This document shows positions 1-7,884 of a stretch of 60,682 nucleotides of DNA, piece after piece (positions within the stretch are counted from its first letter, which is position 1; every line of letters starts with the position of its first letter). The notes under the pieces are model-generated. The model saw nothing but the letters and a program-made list of their open reading frames with translations. It made no database searches and was not told the origin of the DNA. The position numbers were made by a program, and so were the translations under genes. Source of the DNA: Bradyrhizobium guangdongense (GTDB taxonomy: Bacteria > Pseudomonadota > Alphaproteobacteria > Rhizobiales > Xanthobacteraceae). The DNA is taken from assembly GCF_006483445.1 (NCBI RefSeq), contig NZ_PPPT01000157.1, forward strand, positions 1 to 60,682. Direction: 5' to 3'.

Positions 1-1419
1 CGAGCCGCCATAATTGATCTCGTAGAGCTCGTGGCGTCCGCCGAACTCGCTGCCGATGCAGTCCCACAGCAGCTTGAGCAGTTTGACGCGCTCCTCGGCC
101 TTGTAGCCGTTGGAGCCGCGCAAATAGCGATCGAGATAGGGACGGATCTCGGCGTTCTTGAAATCGCTGGAATGGCTGTTGAGATAGATCAGTCCGGACG
201 CGACGGTCTGCTCGATCAGGTATTTCACCTTGGTGTAGGCCATGGTGGCGATGATCTGATAGGCGTTGCCGGGGTCCATGTTCGGCAGCACATAGTCGCC
301 GATCCACGGCTTTGGATCCCTGACCATCGCATCCGACAGGCTCCAGAACAGGTTTCGCCAGGCGATGACCTCTCCGACATTGGCCTGCACGCCGCGATAG
401 TCCTTGGTGCCCGCGGCCTCCGTCGCCTTCAACAATAGCCCGCTGATGAAGTCGAGCTTGACCGCAAGCCGCGTGCAGCCATGCACGACGAAGCGCGGCA
501 GGAAACCGGTGCGCGGGAAGAAGTTGTTGGCCTTCTCGATATCGCCATAGACGAACACGTTCTCCCAGGGCACCAGCACCTTGTCGAGAATGAACACGGC
601 GTCGTTCTCGTCGAGCCGGCTCGAGATCGGGTAGTCGAACGGACTGCCCATCACGCTCGCGCTCATCTCATACGACGTGCGGCAGATGAACTTTACGCCG
701 GGTGCATTGGTCGGCACCATGAACACAACCGCGAACTTCTTGTCCTGCAGCGGGATGAGGCCGTGATGCGCGACGAAGGTGTAGTTGGTCAGCACCGATC
801 CGGTCGCGACGACTTTTGCGCCCGATACGATCAGGCCGGCGTCGGTTTCCTTCTCGATATGGCAGCAGACGTCGGCGACCTCGTTCGGCGGCCGGTCGCG
901 ATCGACGGGCGGATGGATGATCGCGTGGTTGATGAAGGGCACGCGCTCCTGGGAGAATTTGTACCAGCGTTTTGCGTTGTCCTGATACGGATCGTAGAAG
1001 TCGGAGTTGGCGCCGAGCGTCGCGAGGAACGCGGCCTTGTAGTCGGGTGCGCGGCCCATCCAGCCATAGGTGATCTTGGCCCATTCGGCGATCGCATCGC
1101 GTCCTGCGATCAGATCCTCCATCGACTTCGGCGCCTTGAAGAAGGCGTGCGTCGTGCTGCCGTTTCCGGTGTCGGTCGGCAGCAACAGCTTGTCCTTGTG
1201 CTTGTCGTCGTGCAGCGCGTCGTAGAGGCGGGCGGTCATGCGCGCGGTGTTGCGGAAGGCGGGATGCGTGGTGACGTCCTTGACCCGCTCGCCATAGATG
1301 TAGACGGCGCGATCGTCGCGCAGCGAATCCAGATATTCCGCGCCGGTCTGCGGCTTTGTCACTTTGACGTTGCCGGTGTGCTCCGGCGGGATCGCCATTG
1401 CCGCTGCCTTGCCTGCCAT
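1..1419 (-). CDS. hpaB: 4-hydroxyphenylacetate 3-monooxygenase oxygenase subunit-like protein (HpaB family), C-terminus cut by window edge
   Basis: Reading the minus strand from ATG 1419 gives an open frame of about 473 residues that runs off the window. It resembles the HpaB/pyoverdin-chromophore family of FADH2-dependent aromatic hydroxylases, which ortho-hydroxylate 4-hydroxyphenylacetate or similar phenols with a separate flavin reductase. Family-like segments include TGNGSTTHAFFKAP, VPFINHAIIHPPVDRDRP, the segment DAGLIVSGAKVVATGS, and the later segment DYRGVQANVGEVIAWRNLFW. A GGGGAGATGATGCG Shine-Dalgarno region precedes the ATG. Family members are about 500-520 aa, so a few dozen residues are missing. 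The neighbouring IclR gene and ABC importer support an aromatic catabolic role. The exact phenolic substrate cannot be read from the sequence. Confidence 0.85.
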   Translation of the reverse strand, partial: MAGKAAAMAIPPEHTGNVKVTKPQTGAEYLDSLRDDRAVYIYGERVKDVTTHPAFRNTARMTARLYDALHDDKHKDKLLLPTDTGNGSTTHAFFKAPKSMEDLIAGRDAIAEWAKITYGWMGRAPDYKAAFLATLGANSDFYDPYQDNAKRWYKFSQERVPFINHAIIHPPVDRDRPPNEVADVCCHIEKETDAGLIVSGAKVVATGSVLTNYTFVAHHGLIPLQDKKFAVVFMVPTNAPGVKFICRTSYEMSASVMGSPFDYPISSRLDENDAVFILDKVLVPWENVFVYGDIEKANNFFPRTGFLPRFVVHGCTRLAVKLDFISGLLLKATEAAGTKDYRGVQANVGEVIAWRNLFWSLSDAMVRDPKPWIGDYVLPNMDPGNAYQIIATMAYTKVKYLIEQTVASGLIYLNSHSSDFKNAEIRPYLDRYLRGSNGYKAEERVKLLKLLWDCIGSEFGGRHELYEINYGGS

Positions 1420-1438
1420 CGCATCATCTCCCCTAGTT

Positions 1439-1453
1439 GTTCGATTATCGAAC
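1439..1453. promoter_or_regulatory. Inverted-repeat operator GTTCGA-N3-TCGAAC upstream of hpaB-like gene
   Basis: A perfect 6+6 inverted repeat with a 3-nt spacer lies 20 bp upstream of the hpaB-like start codon. The identical arms and spacer length recur at 2393-2407 beside the IclR gene. IclR regulators bind such short palindromes, so this is probably the site of the adjacent regulator. A further TTCCGAAC half-site follows at about 1465-1472. Confidence 0.6.
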
Positions 1454-1523
1454 TAGTGTCCGTATTCCGAACTTGGCAAAACGATACGGCTGGCACCGCC
1501 GATTGGCAAGGGGAGGGGCTGGA

Positions 1524-2354
1524 TCACACCGTCATCGCGGAGACCTGCTCGGCGATGCGGTTGAGCTCGGGGAGAAAGTGCTCGCGCATTTCGTTGCGCG
1601 TCGTCCGCGTCGCATGCGTCGACAGGTTGATCGCGCCGACCGCCTGGCCGCTGCGATCGAGCACGGGAACGGCCAGCGCGCGCAGGCCGCGCTCAAGCTC
1701 TTCATCGACAATGGAGAAGCGCTGCGCGCGGTCGGCGCGGATGCGATCGAACAACGCCTGCAGATCGGTGATGGTCTGCGGCGTGTAGGCCTCGATGCGC
1801 TGCGACTTCAGCCGCCGCCAGATCTCGGCCTCGTCGAGATAGCCGAACATGATGCGCCCGAGCGCGGTGTGCAGCGCCGGCAGGCGGCTGCCGACCGAGA
1901 GCGCCGCGGACATGATTCTGCGGGCCGGCATGCGCGCGACATAGACGATGTCGTGGCCTTGAAGGATCGCGGCCGAGCAGGATTCGCCGAGCCGTTCGCT
2001 CAACTCGCGCATCAAGGGCGTTGCGCGGTCGATCCAGCTTTGCGTCGACAGATACGCAAAGCCGAGGTCGAGGATCTGCGGCGCCAGCGAAAACGACCGT
2101 CCGTCCTGCTCGACATAGCCAAGCTGAGTCAGCGTCCGCAGCACGCGCCGCGCGGTGGCGCGCGAGAGGTCGGCGACCTCTGCGGCTTGCGACAGCGTCA
2201 TGCTCGGCCGCTGCCTTCCGAACGCGCCCAGCACGGCGAGGCCCTTAGCGAGCGTCGTCATGAATTCCTTATCGTCGGGCTCGCCTCTGCGATGCCCGGG
2301 CTCGCTCTTCTGCGGTGGTGGAGCTTGCGTCATGCGCGGGCCTGTTGACTCCAT
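1524..2354 (-). CDS. IclR-family transcriptional regulator (PcaR/PobR-like)
   Basis: About 276 aa from ATG 2354; an in-frame GTG at 2372 and ATG at 2333 are alternative starts and no Shine-Dalgarno sequence is decisive. The N-terminal winged helix includes KEFMTTLAKGLAVLGAF, LSQAAEVADLSRATARRVL and LGYVEQDGRSFSLAPQIL, typical of IclR proteins. The C-terminal effector domain has CSAAILQGHDIVYVAR, LPALHTALGRIMFGYL and SIVDEELERGLRALAVPV, which closely match the protocatechuate/4-hydroxybenzoate-type subgroup. It probably senses an aromatic acid and controls the HpaB-like gene and perhaps the ABC transporter starting at 2472. Identical palindromes at 1439 and 2393 flank the gene and suggest autoregulation plus control of both neighbours. 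Confidence 0.92.
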   Translation of the reverse strand: MESTGPRMTQAPPPQKSEPGHRRGEPDDKEFMTTLAKGLAVLGAFGRQRPSMTLSQAAEVADLSRATARRVLRTLTQLGYVEQDGRSFSLAPQILDLGFAYLSTQSWIDRATPLMRELSERLGESCSAAILQGHDIVYVARMPARRIMSAALSVGSRLPALHTALGRIMFGYLDEAEIWRRLKSQRIEAYTPQTITDLQALFDRIRADRAQRFSIVDEELERGLRALAVPVLDRSGQAVGAINLSTHATRTTRNEMREHFLPELNRIAEQVSAMTV

Positions 2355-2392
2355 CTGAGGTCTGTTCGACACTGGTCGACATACGAACGCAT

Positions 2393-2407
2393 GTTCGAAT
2401 ATCGAAC
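2393..2407. promoter_or_regulatory. Inverted-repeat operator GTTCGA-N3-TCGAAC between iclR and the ABC transporter operon
   Basis: This is the second copy of the perfect GTTCGA-N3-TCGAAC palindrome, in the divergent promoter region between the IclR gene and the substrate-binding protein gene at 2472. Further GTTCGAC and ACGAAC half-sites sit at 2364-2388, so the site may be bound by more than one dimer. The match to 1439-1453 is directly visible; assigning it to the IclR protein is inference. Confidence 0.6.
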
Positions 2408-2471
2408 GCCGGCCCGTGTGTCAATCGATCCACGATGAGAATCCGGCGCATCCAGAGGGGAGGACGCGCAG

Positions 2472-3800
2472 ATGACCTGCCGCAAGATCAGCTCGACTCA
2501 TCGTCATTCCATCGACCGCCGCACACTCCTGAAATACTCGGCCGCAACTGGCGCCGTGCTGTCTGTTGGAATGACAGCGCCGGCGATCGCGCAGACGCGC
2601 GCGATCAAGCTCGGCTATGTCTCGCCGCAGACCGGCCCGCTTGCGGCGTTCGCGGAAGCCGACAACTTCATCATCGCCGGGTTCAAGGAAGCGGCGAAGG
2701 CCGGGATCAAGATCGGCAACGCCACCGTGCCGGTCGAGGTCATCGTCAAGGACAGCCAGTCCAATCCGAACCGCGCCGCCGAGGTCGCGAAGGATCTCAT
2801 CGTCCAGGACAAGATCGACCTGATGCTCGTGGCCTCGACGCCGGAGACCACGAACCCGGTCTCGACCCAGTGCGAGATCGAGGAGGTGCCGTGCATCTCC
2901 ACCGTCGCGCCGTGGCAGCCCTGGTTCATCGGTCGTCAGGCCAATCCCGGCGGCGGCCCGCCGGCATGGAAAGGCTTCAACTACACCTATCACTTCTTCT
3001 GGGGGCTCGAGGACGTCATCGCCGTCTTTACCAACATGTGGAGCCAGGTCGCGACCAACAAATCGGTCGGTGGGCTCTTCCCCAACGACGGTGACGGCAA
3101 TGCCTGGGGCGACAAGGCCGTCGGCTTCCCGCCGGTGCTCGACAAGAGCGGCTACAAGCTCACCGATCCCGGCCGCTACCAGAACCTCACCGACAATTTT
3201 TCGGCGCAGATCGGCGCGTTCAAAGGCGCGAGTTGCGAGATTATTACCGGCGTGGTGCTGCCCCCTGACTTCACCACCTTCTGGAAGCAGTCGCTCCAGC
3301 AGGGCTTTAAGCCGAAGGTCGCCTCGATCGGCAAGGCGATCCTGTTCCCCGTTGCGGTCGAGGCACTCGGCAAGGACGGGCACAATTTGTCATCGGAAGT
3401 CTGGTGGTCGCCGAGCCATCCCTTCAAATCGTCGCTGACGGGCGCGAGTGCAAAAGATCTCGCCGGCGCCTATGAGGCTGCGACCAAGAAGCAGTGGACG
3501 CAGCCGATCGGTTTCGCGCACGCGCTGTTCGAGGTCGCCGTCGACGTGCTCAAGCGCACGCCGGATCGCGACGCCAAGGCGATCGCGGCGACGATCGCCG
3601 CCACCAATCTCGACACCGTCGTCGGCAAGGTGCAGTGGGGCGGGGCGAACCTGCCGCCCTTTGCCGCCAAGAATGTCGCCAAGACGCCGCTGGTCGGCGG
3701 TCAGTGGCGGTTCAAGGACGGCAAATACGATATCGTTATCACCGACAACAAGACGGCGCCGGCGATTCCCGTCGGCGGTCAGATGGAGGCCATCGCCTGA
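2472..3800 (+). CDS. ABC transporter substrate-binding protein (branched-chain amino acid / aromatic-acid type)
   Basis: This is a 442-aa periplasmic binding protein of the Leu/Ile/Val (Peripla_BP_6) family. The N-terminus has a Tat-like RRTLLK motif and a hydrophobic segment ending APAIAQ, before the mature start TRAIKLGYVSPQTGPLA, which is the usual first strand of this family. A GAGGGGAGGA stretch lies upstream of the ATG. It heads a five-gene operon with two ATPases and two permeases (3823-7209). Family members in this group of bacteria often bind aromatic or short organic acids rather than amino acids. The HpaB-like and IclR neighbours make a phenolic acid the most likely ligand, but this is inference. 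Confidence 0.93.
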   Translation: MTCRKISSTHRHSIDRRTLLKYSAATGAVLSVGMTAPAIAQTRAIKLGYVSPQTGPLAAFAEADNFIIAGFKEAAKAGIKIGNATVPVEVIVKDSQSNPNRAAEVAKDLIVQDKIDLMLVASTPETTNPVSTQCEIEEVPCISTVAPWQPWFIGRQANPGGGPPAWKGFNYTYHFFWGLEDVIAVFTNMWSQVATNKSVGGLFPNDGDGNAWGDKAVGFPPVLDKSGYKLTDPGRYQNLTDNFSAQIGAFKGASCEIITGVVLPPDFTTFWKQSLQQGFKPKVASIGKAILFPVAVEALGKDGHNLSSEVWWSPSHPFKSSLTGASAKDLAGAYEAATKKQWTQPIGFAHALFEVAVDVLKRTPDRDAKAIAATIAATNLDTVVGKVQWGGANLPPFAAKNVAKTPLVGGQWRFKDGKYDIVITDNKTAPAIPVGGQMEAIA

Positions 3801-3822
3801 TCGCGCGGCGCGTTGATCCCTC

Positions 3823-4539
3823 ATGCTGCTGGAAGTCGCCGGCTTAAGAAAAAGCTTTGGCTCGATCGTCGTCGCCGACGATCTCGATCTCGTGGTCGCG
3901 CCCGGTGAGGCCGTCGGCATCATCGGGCCGAACGGTGCCGGCAAGACCACGTTGTTCAACCTGATCGCCGGCGGTCTCATGCCGACCGCCGGCGCTATTC
4001 GCTTCGACGGCCGCGACCTCCTGGGCGTGGCGCCCCCTGCGCGCTGCCGCGCTGGCATCGGCCGCACGCATCAGATCCCGCAGCCCTTTGAAAAGCTCAC
4101 CGTCTTCGAGAATCTGCTGGTCGGCGCGGTCTATGGCCGCCAGAAATCCGAGCGCGAGGTCGCGCAGTCCTGCGGCGAGATACTCGAGCGGCTCGGCTTG
4201 CTCAGGCGCGCGAATGTGCTCGCGGGCTCGCTAACGCTTTTGGAGCGCAAGCGGTTGGAAATGGCGCGCGCGCTTGCGACCACGCCAAGACTCCTCCTGC
4301 TCGACGAGATCGCCGGAGGTTTGACCGAGGGCGAATGCCTCGAACTCGTCGCCACGATCAGGGGTATCAGGCAGACCGGGGTTGCGATCCTCTGGATCGA
4401 GCATGTCGTGCACGCCCTGCTCGCAGTGATCGATCGTCTGGTCGTTCTCAATTTTGGCCGCAAGATCGCGGAGGGCGTTCCGAAAGAGGTGATGCAGCGG
4501 CCGGACGTGCATCAGATCTATATCGGCATCGAGGCCTGA
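3823..4539 (+). CDS. livG: ABC transporter ATP-binding protein, LivG-like
   Basis: A 238-aa ATPase with Walker A GPNGAGKTT near residue 37. The family's GRTHQIPQPFEKLTVFEN segment follows, which is LivG-specific (usual form GRTFQ). The signature region is degenerate (LTLLERKRLEMARAL, where LSxGQ is expected), and Walker B is LLLLDEIAGGL, followed by IEHVVHALL (H-loop). It starts 23 bp after the binding-protein stop and is followed 3 bp later by livF. It powers import through the LivH/LivM pore. The LxxLExKRLE form of the signature is normal for LivG proteins. Confidence 0.93.
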   Translation: MLLEVAGLRKSFGSIVVADDLDLVVAPGEAVGIIGPNGAGKTTLFNLIAGGLMPTAGAIRFDGRDLLGVAPPARCRAGIGRTHQIPQPFEKLTVFENLLVGAVYGRQKSEREVAQSCGEILERLGLLRRANVLAGSLTLLERKRLEMARALATTPRLLLLDEIAGGLTEGECLELVATIRGIRQTGVAILWIEHVVHALLAVIDRLVVLNFGRKIAEGVPKEVMQRPDVHQIYIGIEA

Positions 4540-4542
4540 GCC

Positions 4543-5244
4543 ATGCCGCTGCTGGAAACCCGCAAGCTCACCGCCTTCTATGGCGACTTCCAGGCGCTCT
4601 ATGGCATCGACACGACGCTGGAGAAGGGCGAGACCATCGCTATCATCGGCGCCAACGGTGCCGGCAAGTCGACCTTCCTCAAATCCATCGCCGGTCTCAT
4701 CCACGGCACGGCCGACAGCGTGCTGCTCGACGGCATTGCGATCGGCGCGCGGCCGGCGGCCGAGATCGTCAAGCTCGGCATCGCGCTCGTGCCGGAGGGC
4801 AGGCGGCTGTTTCCCTCGCTCTCGGTGGAAGAGAATCTGCTGATTGGCGGTTATGGCCGCAAGGCGCCGGGGCCGTGGACACTGACGCGCGTCCAGGCCC
4901 TGTTCCCGATCCTCAGGGAGCGGCGCGCCGCGGCTACGCCGACGCTGTCGGGTGGCCAGCAACAGATGGTCGCGATCGGGCGCGCCCTGATGTCCAATCC
5001 GCGCGTTCTCCTCTGCGACGAGATCAGCCTGGGGCTGGCGCCGATCATCATCTCCGACATCTACGCCGCACTGCCGCAGATCAAGGCGGAGGGCACCAGC
5101 GTCGTGCTGGTCGAGCAGGACATCGTGCAGGCCATGAAGGTCGCCGATCGCGTCTATTGCTTCCAGGAGGGGAGGCTGTCGCTCACCGGCCGCCCGCGCG
5201 ATCTGACACGCGATCAGATCCACCGTGCCTACTTTGGGACCTGA
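4543..5244 (+). CDS. livF: ABC transporter ATP-binding protein, LivF-like
   Basis: A 233-aa ATPase. Visible motifs are Walker A GANGAGKST, the LivF-type segment GIALVPEGRRLFPSLSVEEN, signature LSGGQQQMVAIGRALM, Walker B VLLCDEISLGLAP and the switch region VLVEQDIVQAM. It follows livG by 3 bp and its stop is separated by a single base from the permease ATG, so translation is probably coupled. It forms the second nucleotide-binding subunit of the importer. Confidence 0.94.
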   Translation: MPLLETRKLTAFYGDFQALYGIDTTLEKGETIAIIGANGAGKSTFLKSIAGLIHGTADSVLLDGIAIGARPAAEIVKLGIALVPEGRRLFPSLSVEENLLIGGYGRKAPGPWTLTRVQALFPILRERRAAATPTLSGGQQQMVAIGRALMSNPRVLLCDEISLGLAPIIISDIYAALPQIKAEGTSVVLVEQDIVQAMKVADRVYCFQEGRLSLTGRPRDLTRDQIHRAYFGT

Positions 5245-5245
5245 G

Positions 5246-6115
5246 ATGACCGGCTGGCTCGATGCATTGATCCAGGGTGTCCTGCTCGGCGGTCTCTACG
5301 CCTTGTTCGCGGCGGGGCTGTCGCTGATGTTCGGCGTGATGCGGCTGGTCAATCTCGCCCATGGCGATCTCATCGTGCTCGCCGCCTTCGCGATCCTGGT
5401 GGTCGCGACGAAGCTAGGCCTTGATCCCTTCGTCGCCGTGCTGCTGGCAATCCCGATCCTGTTCGTGATCGGTTTCGCGCTTCAACACGTGCTGCTCAAC
5501 CGCACGCTCGGGCGCGATCTGCTGCCGCCGCTGCTCGTGACCTTCGGCCTCTCCATCATCATCCAGAACGGGCTGCTGCAGACCTTCTCGGCCGACAGCC
5601 AGCGCCTGCGCTCCGGCGCGATCGAGACCGCATCGATCCCGCTCGGCGGCGGCATCGCTGTCGGCGTGGTGCCGCTGTTGACGCTGCTATCAGCGATTGC
5701 GGTGATCGTGCTGCTCAATTTCATCTTCTACCGCACGCCGATTGGCCGCGCCTTCCGCGCGACGTCGGATGATCTCGAAGTCGCCCAGCTCATGGGCGTC
5801 GATCACAGACGTATCTTCGCCATCGCGATGGGGCTCGCCTTCGCGGTGATTGCAATCGCGGCGCTCTATCTCGGCCTGCGGGCAAATTTCGATCCGACCA
5901 TCGGCCCGGCGCGACTGCTCTATGCCTTCGAGGCCGTGATCATCGGCGGCCTCGGCAGTTTTTGGGGGACGCTCGCCGGCGGCATCGTGCTCGGGCTTGC
6001 GCAAACCATTGGCGCGCGCATCGATCCGGAGTGGCAGATTCTGGCTGGCCATCTCGCCTTCCTGGCGGTGCTCGTGGTGCGGCCGCGCGGCCTGTTCCCG
6101 CGTGCGCAGGATTGA
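5246..6115 (+). CDS. livH: ABC transporter permease, LivH-like
   Basis: About 289 aa from ATG 5246, which sits one base after the livF stop; a GTG 21 bp upstream inside livF is in frame but unlikely. The protein is almost entirely hydrophobic with about eight membrane segments. It has the LivH hallmark MFGVMRLVNLAHGDLIVLAA near the N-terminus, FRATSDDLEVAQLMGVD in the cytoplasmic EAA-like loop, and AVIIGGLGSFWGTLAGGIVL near the C-terminus. It forms half of the inner-membrane channel with the next gene. Confidence 0.94.
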   Translation: MTGWLDALIQGVLLGGLYALFAAGLSLMFGVMRLVNLAHGDLIVLAAFAILVVATKLGLDPFVAVLLAIPILFVIGFALQHVLLNRTLGRDLLPPLLVTFGLSIIIQNGLLQTFSADSQRLRSGAIETASIPLGGGIAVGVVPLLTLLSAIAVIVLLNFIFYRTPIGRAFRATSDDLEVAQLMGVDHRRIFAIAMGLAFAVIAIAALYLGLRANFDPTIGPARLLYAFEAVIIGGLGSFWGTLAGGIVLGLAQTIGARIDPEWQILAGHLAFLAVLVVRPRGLFPRAQD

Positions 6116-6120
6116 TTGCG

Positions 6121-7209
6121 ATGGATGACGCCGAAGCGAAGCCCGCGCAGACCTTCCGCATCGAGATCGCCGGAGGCGCCTCGCGCATCGCCGCGTCCAT
6201 CGCAATTGTCATTGTCCTGATCTTGGCGGTGCTGCCGATATTCGCCGGCCGCACGCTGATCCAGGATTTCATCTTCCTGTTCTACATGCTGGCGCTGGCG
6301 CAATGCTGGAACCTACTCGCGGGCTATGCTGGCCTGATCTCGGTGGGCCAGCAGGCCTTTGTCGGCCTGGGCGGCTACCTGCTGTTTGCGCTGACGCTGA
6401 TCGGCGGCCTCGATCCCCTGCTTGCGATACCGCTCGCAGGCGTAGTCTCGGCGCTGTTCGCGCTGCCGACCGCACTGATCGTCTTCCGCCTGCGCGGCGC
6501 CTATTTTGCGATCGGCACCTGGGTCGTGGCCGAGGTCTATCGCCTCGTCTTTGCGCAGATTAAGCCGCTCGGCGGCGGCACAGGGACGTCGCTGACGCCG
6601 TCGGTCACCTCGTCCGTGCCCGGTATCGAATGGGTGAAGACGTTGCTTGATGTGCGTACGCCGGCGGCGCGCGACATCGTCTCCTACTGGGTTGCGCTGG
6701 CGCTGGTGGTCGCCACGCTCGCCGCCGTCTACTTCATCCTGCGCTCGCGCCGCGGCCTGGCGCTTGGCGCGATCCGCGACCAGGAGGCTGCGGCCTCGGG
6801 CCTCGGCGTCGACATCTACCGCATCAAGCTTGCCGTCTATGTCGCGACCGCCGCCATGACCGGGATGATCGGCGCGCTGATCTATCTGCAGAAGGCGCGC
6901 ATCTCGCCGGACGCCGCCTTCTCGGTGCTGGACTGGACCGCCTATGTCCTCTTCATCGTCGTGATCGGCGGCATCGGCACGATGGAAGGGCCTGTGATCG
7001 GCGCCATCATCTTCTATTTGATGCAGCGCTACCTGGCTGACTTCGGCGCGTCCTATCTTATCCTGCTTGGAGCGCTCGGCATCATCGTGATGCTGTTCGC
7101 GCCAAAGGGCCTGTGGGGGCTCGTTGCCGAACGCTATGGCCTGACGCTGTTTCCGACACGGCGTCGGCTCGTCGTGGAGACCGACAAGCGGATCCAGCTC
7201 AACCCTTGA
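6121..7209 (+). CDS. livM: ABC transporter permease, LivM-like
   Basis: 362 aa from ATG 6121, five bases after the livH stop. It is a multi-pass membrane protein with family segments NLLAGYAGLISVGQQAFVGL, LRGAYFAIGTWVVAEVYRL, GLALGAIRDQEAAASGLGVD (EAA-like loop) and FIVVIGGIGTMEGPVIGAII. It completes the importer operon. The last 11 bp overlap the 3' end of the convergent PNPOx-type gene, so the two transcription units meet tail to tail without a visible terminator. Confidence 0.94.
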   Translation: MDDAEAKPAQTFRIEIAGGASRIAASIAIVIVLILAVLPIFAGRTLIQDFIFLFYMLALAQCWNLLAGYAGLISVGQQAFVGLGGYLLFALTLIGGLDPLLAIPLAGVVSALFALPTALIVFRLRGAYFAIGTWVVAEVYRLVFAQIKPLGGGTGTSLTPSVTSSVPGIEWVKTLLDVRTPAARDIVSYWVALALVVATLAAVYFILRSRRGLALGAIRDQEAAASGLGVDIYRIKLAVYVATAAMTGMIGALIYLQKARISPDAAFSVLDWTAYVLFIVVIGGIGTMEGPVIGAIIFYLMQRYLADFGASYLILLGALGIIVMLFAPKGLWGLVAERYGLTLFPTRRRLVVETDKRIQLNP

Positions 7210-7804
7210 AAGTCGGCTGGCGCGGGTGGACGTACTCCTTGAAGTCCGCGAACTCTTTCCACTTCGGCTCCGGCGCATCGCACCCGGCCTGCGGTGTATA
7301 GGTTGACGGCTCGGTCATCTGCATCGCCGGAATGTAGCGCGGGCAGTTCGGGAAGATCGCGCGCGCGGTGACGCGCACGATGAGCTGGGCGCCGACCGTC
7401 TCGGCCAGCAGCGGATCGTTGTCGCTGACGCGCGCCTCGCCGTTGACACGCAGGCGCCGCGGCTTGCCGTGCATGGCGATGAAGAGCAGGCCGATGTTCG
7501 GATTGACCGTGACGTTGCCGAGGCTCTTGAACATGCCATTGCCGTCATAGTCAGGGAAAGCGATCTCGGACGTGCCAGTCACGCGCACGAAACCGGGTGG
7601 ACCGCCCTTGAACGAGCAGTCCGGCCGCCCGTCGTCATCCGCCGTCGCCAGGAAGAAATAGGGCAGGTTTTCGATGAAGGATTTGTCGTCCTCCGTGAAC
7701 TGCTGGCGCGTCAGCTTCTCCTCCAGCCGATCTGAAATCCGGCGGCTGTCGAACCGGTCCTGCAATTGCCGATTTCCATCGTGAAACATCACGGTCTCTG
7801 GCAT
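7199..7804 (-). CDS. Pyridoxamine 5'-phosphate oxidase-fold flavoprotein
   Basis: 201 aa from ATG 7804, preceded by GGGAGGAAG. The split-barrel PNPOx-like fold is suggested by FFLATADDDGRPDCSFKGG, IAFPDYDGNGMFKSLGN, NPNIGLLFI and the RLRVNGEARV strand. These proteins bind FMN or a related cofactor and are usually annotated only to fold; true PdxH residues are not evident. The C-terminus (NCPRYIPAMQMTEPSTY) is typical of a subgroup found in soil alphaproteobacteria. Its stop overlaps livM in the convergent direction. The substrate is unknown. Confidence 0.85.
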   Translation of the reverse strand: MPETVMFHDGNRQLQDRFDSRRISDRLEEKLTRQQFTEDDKSFIENLPYFFLATADDDGRPDCSFKGGPPGFVRVTGTSEIAFPDYDGNGMFKSLGNVTVNPNIGLLFIAMHGKPRRLRVNGEARVSDNDPLLAETVGAQLIVRVTARAIFPNCPRYIPAMQMTEPSTYTPQAGCDAPEPKWKEFADFKEYVHPRQPTFKG

Positions 7805-7884
7805 GGCTTCCTCCCGAGTGCGCGCCTGTGACACTACGCCTATAGCGTCGGCTCCGATATGGTTGTCCGCACCTCGTCCCAAAC

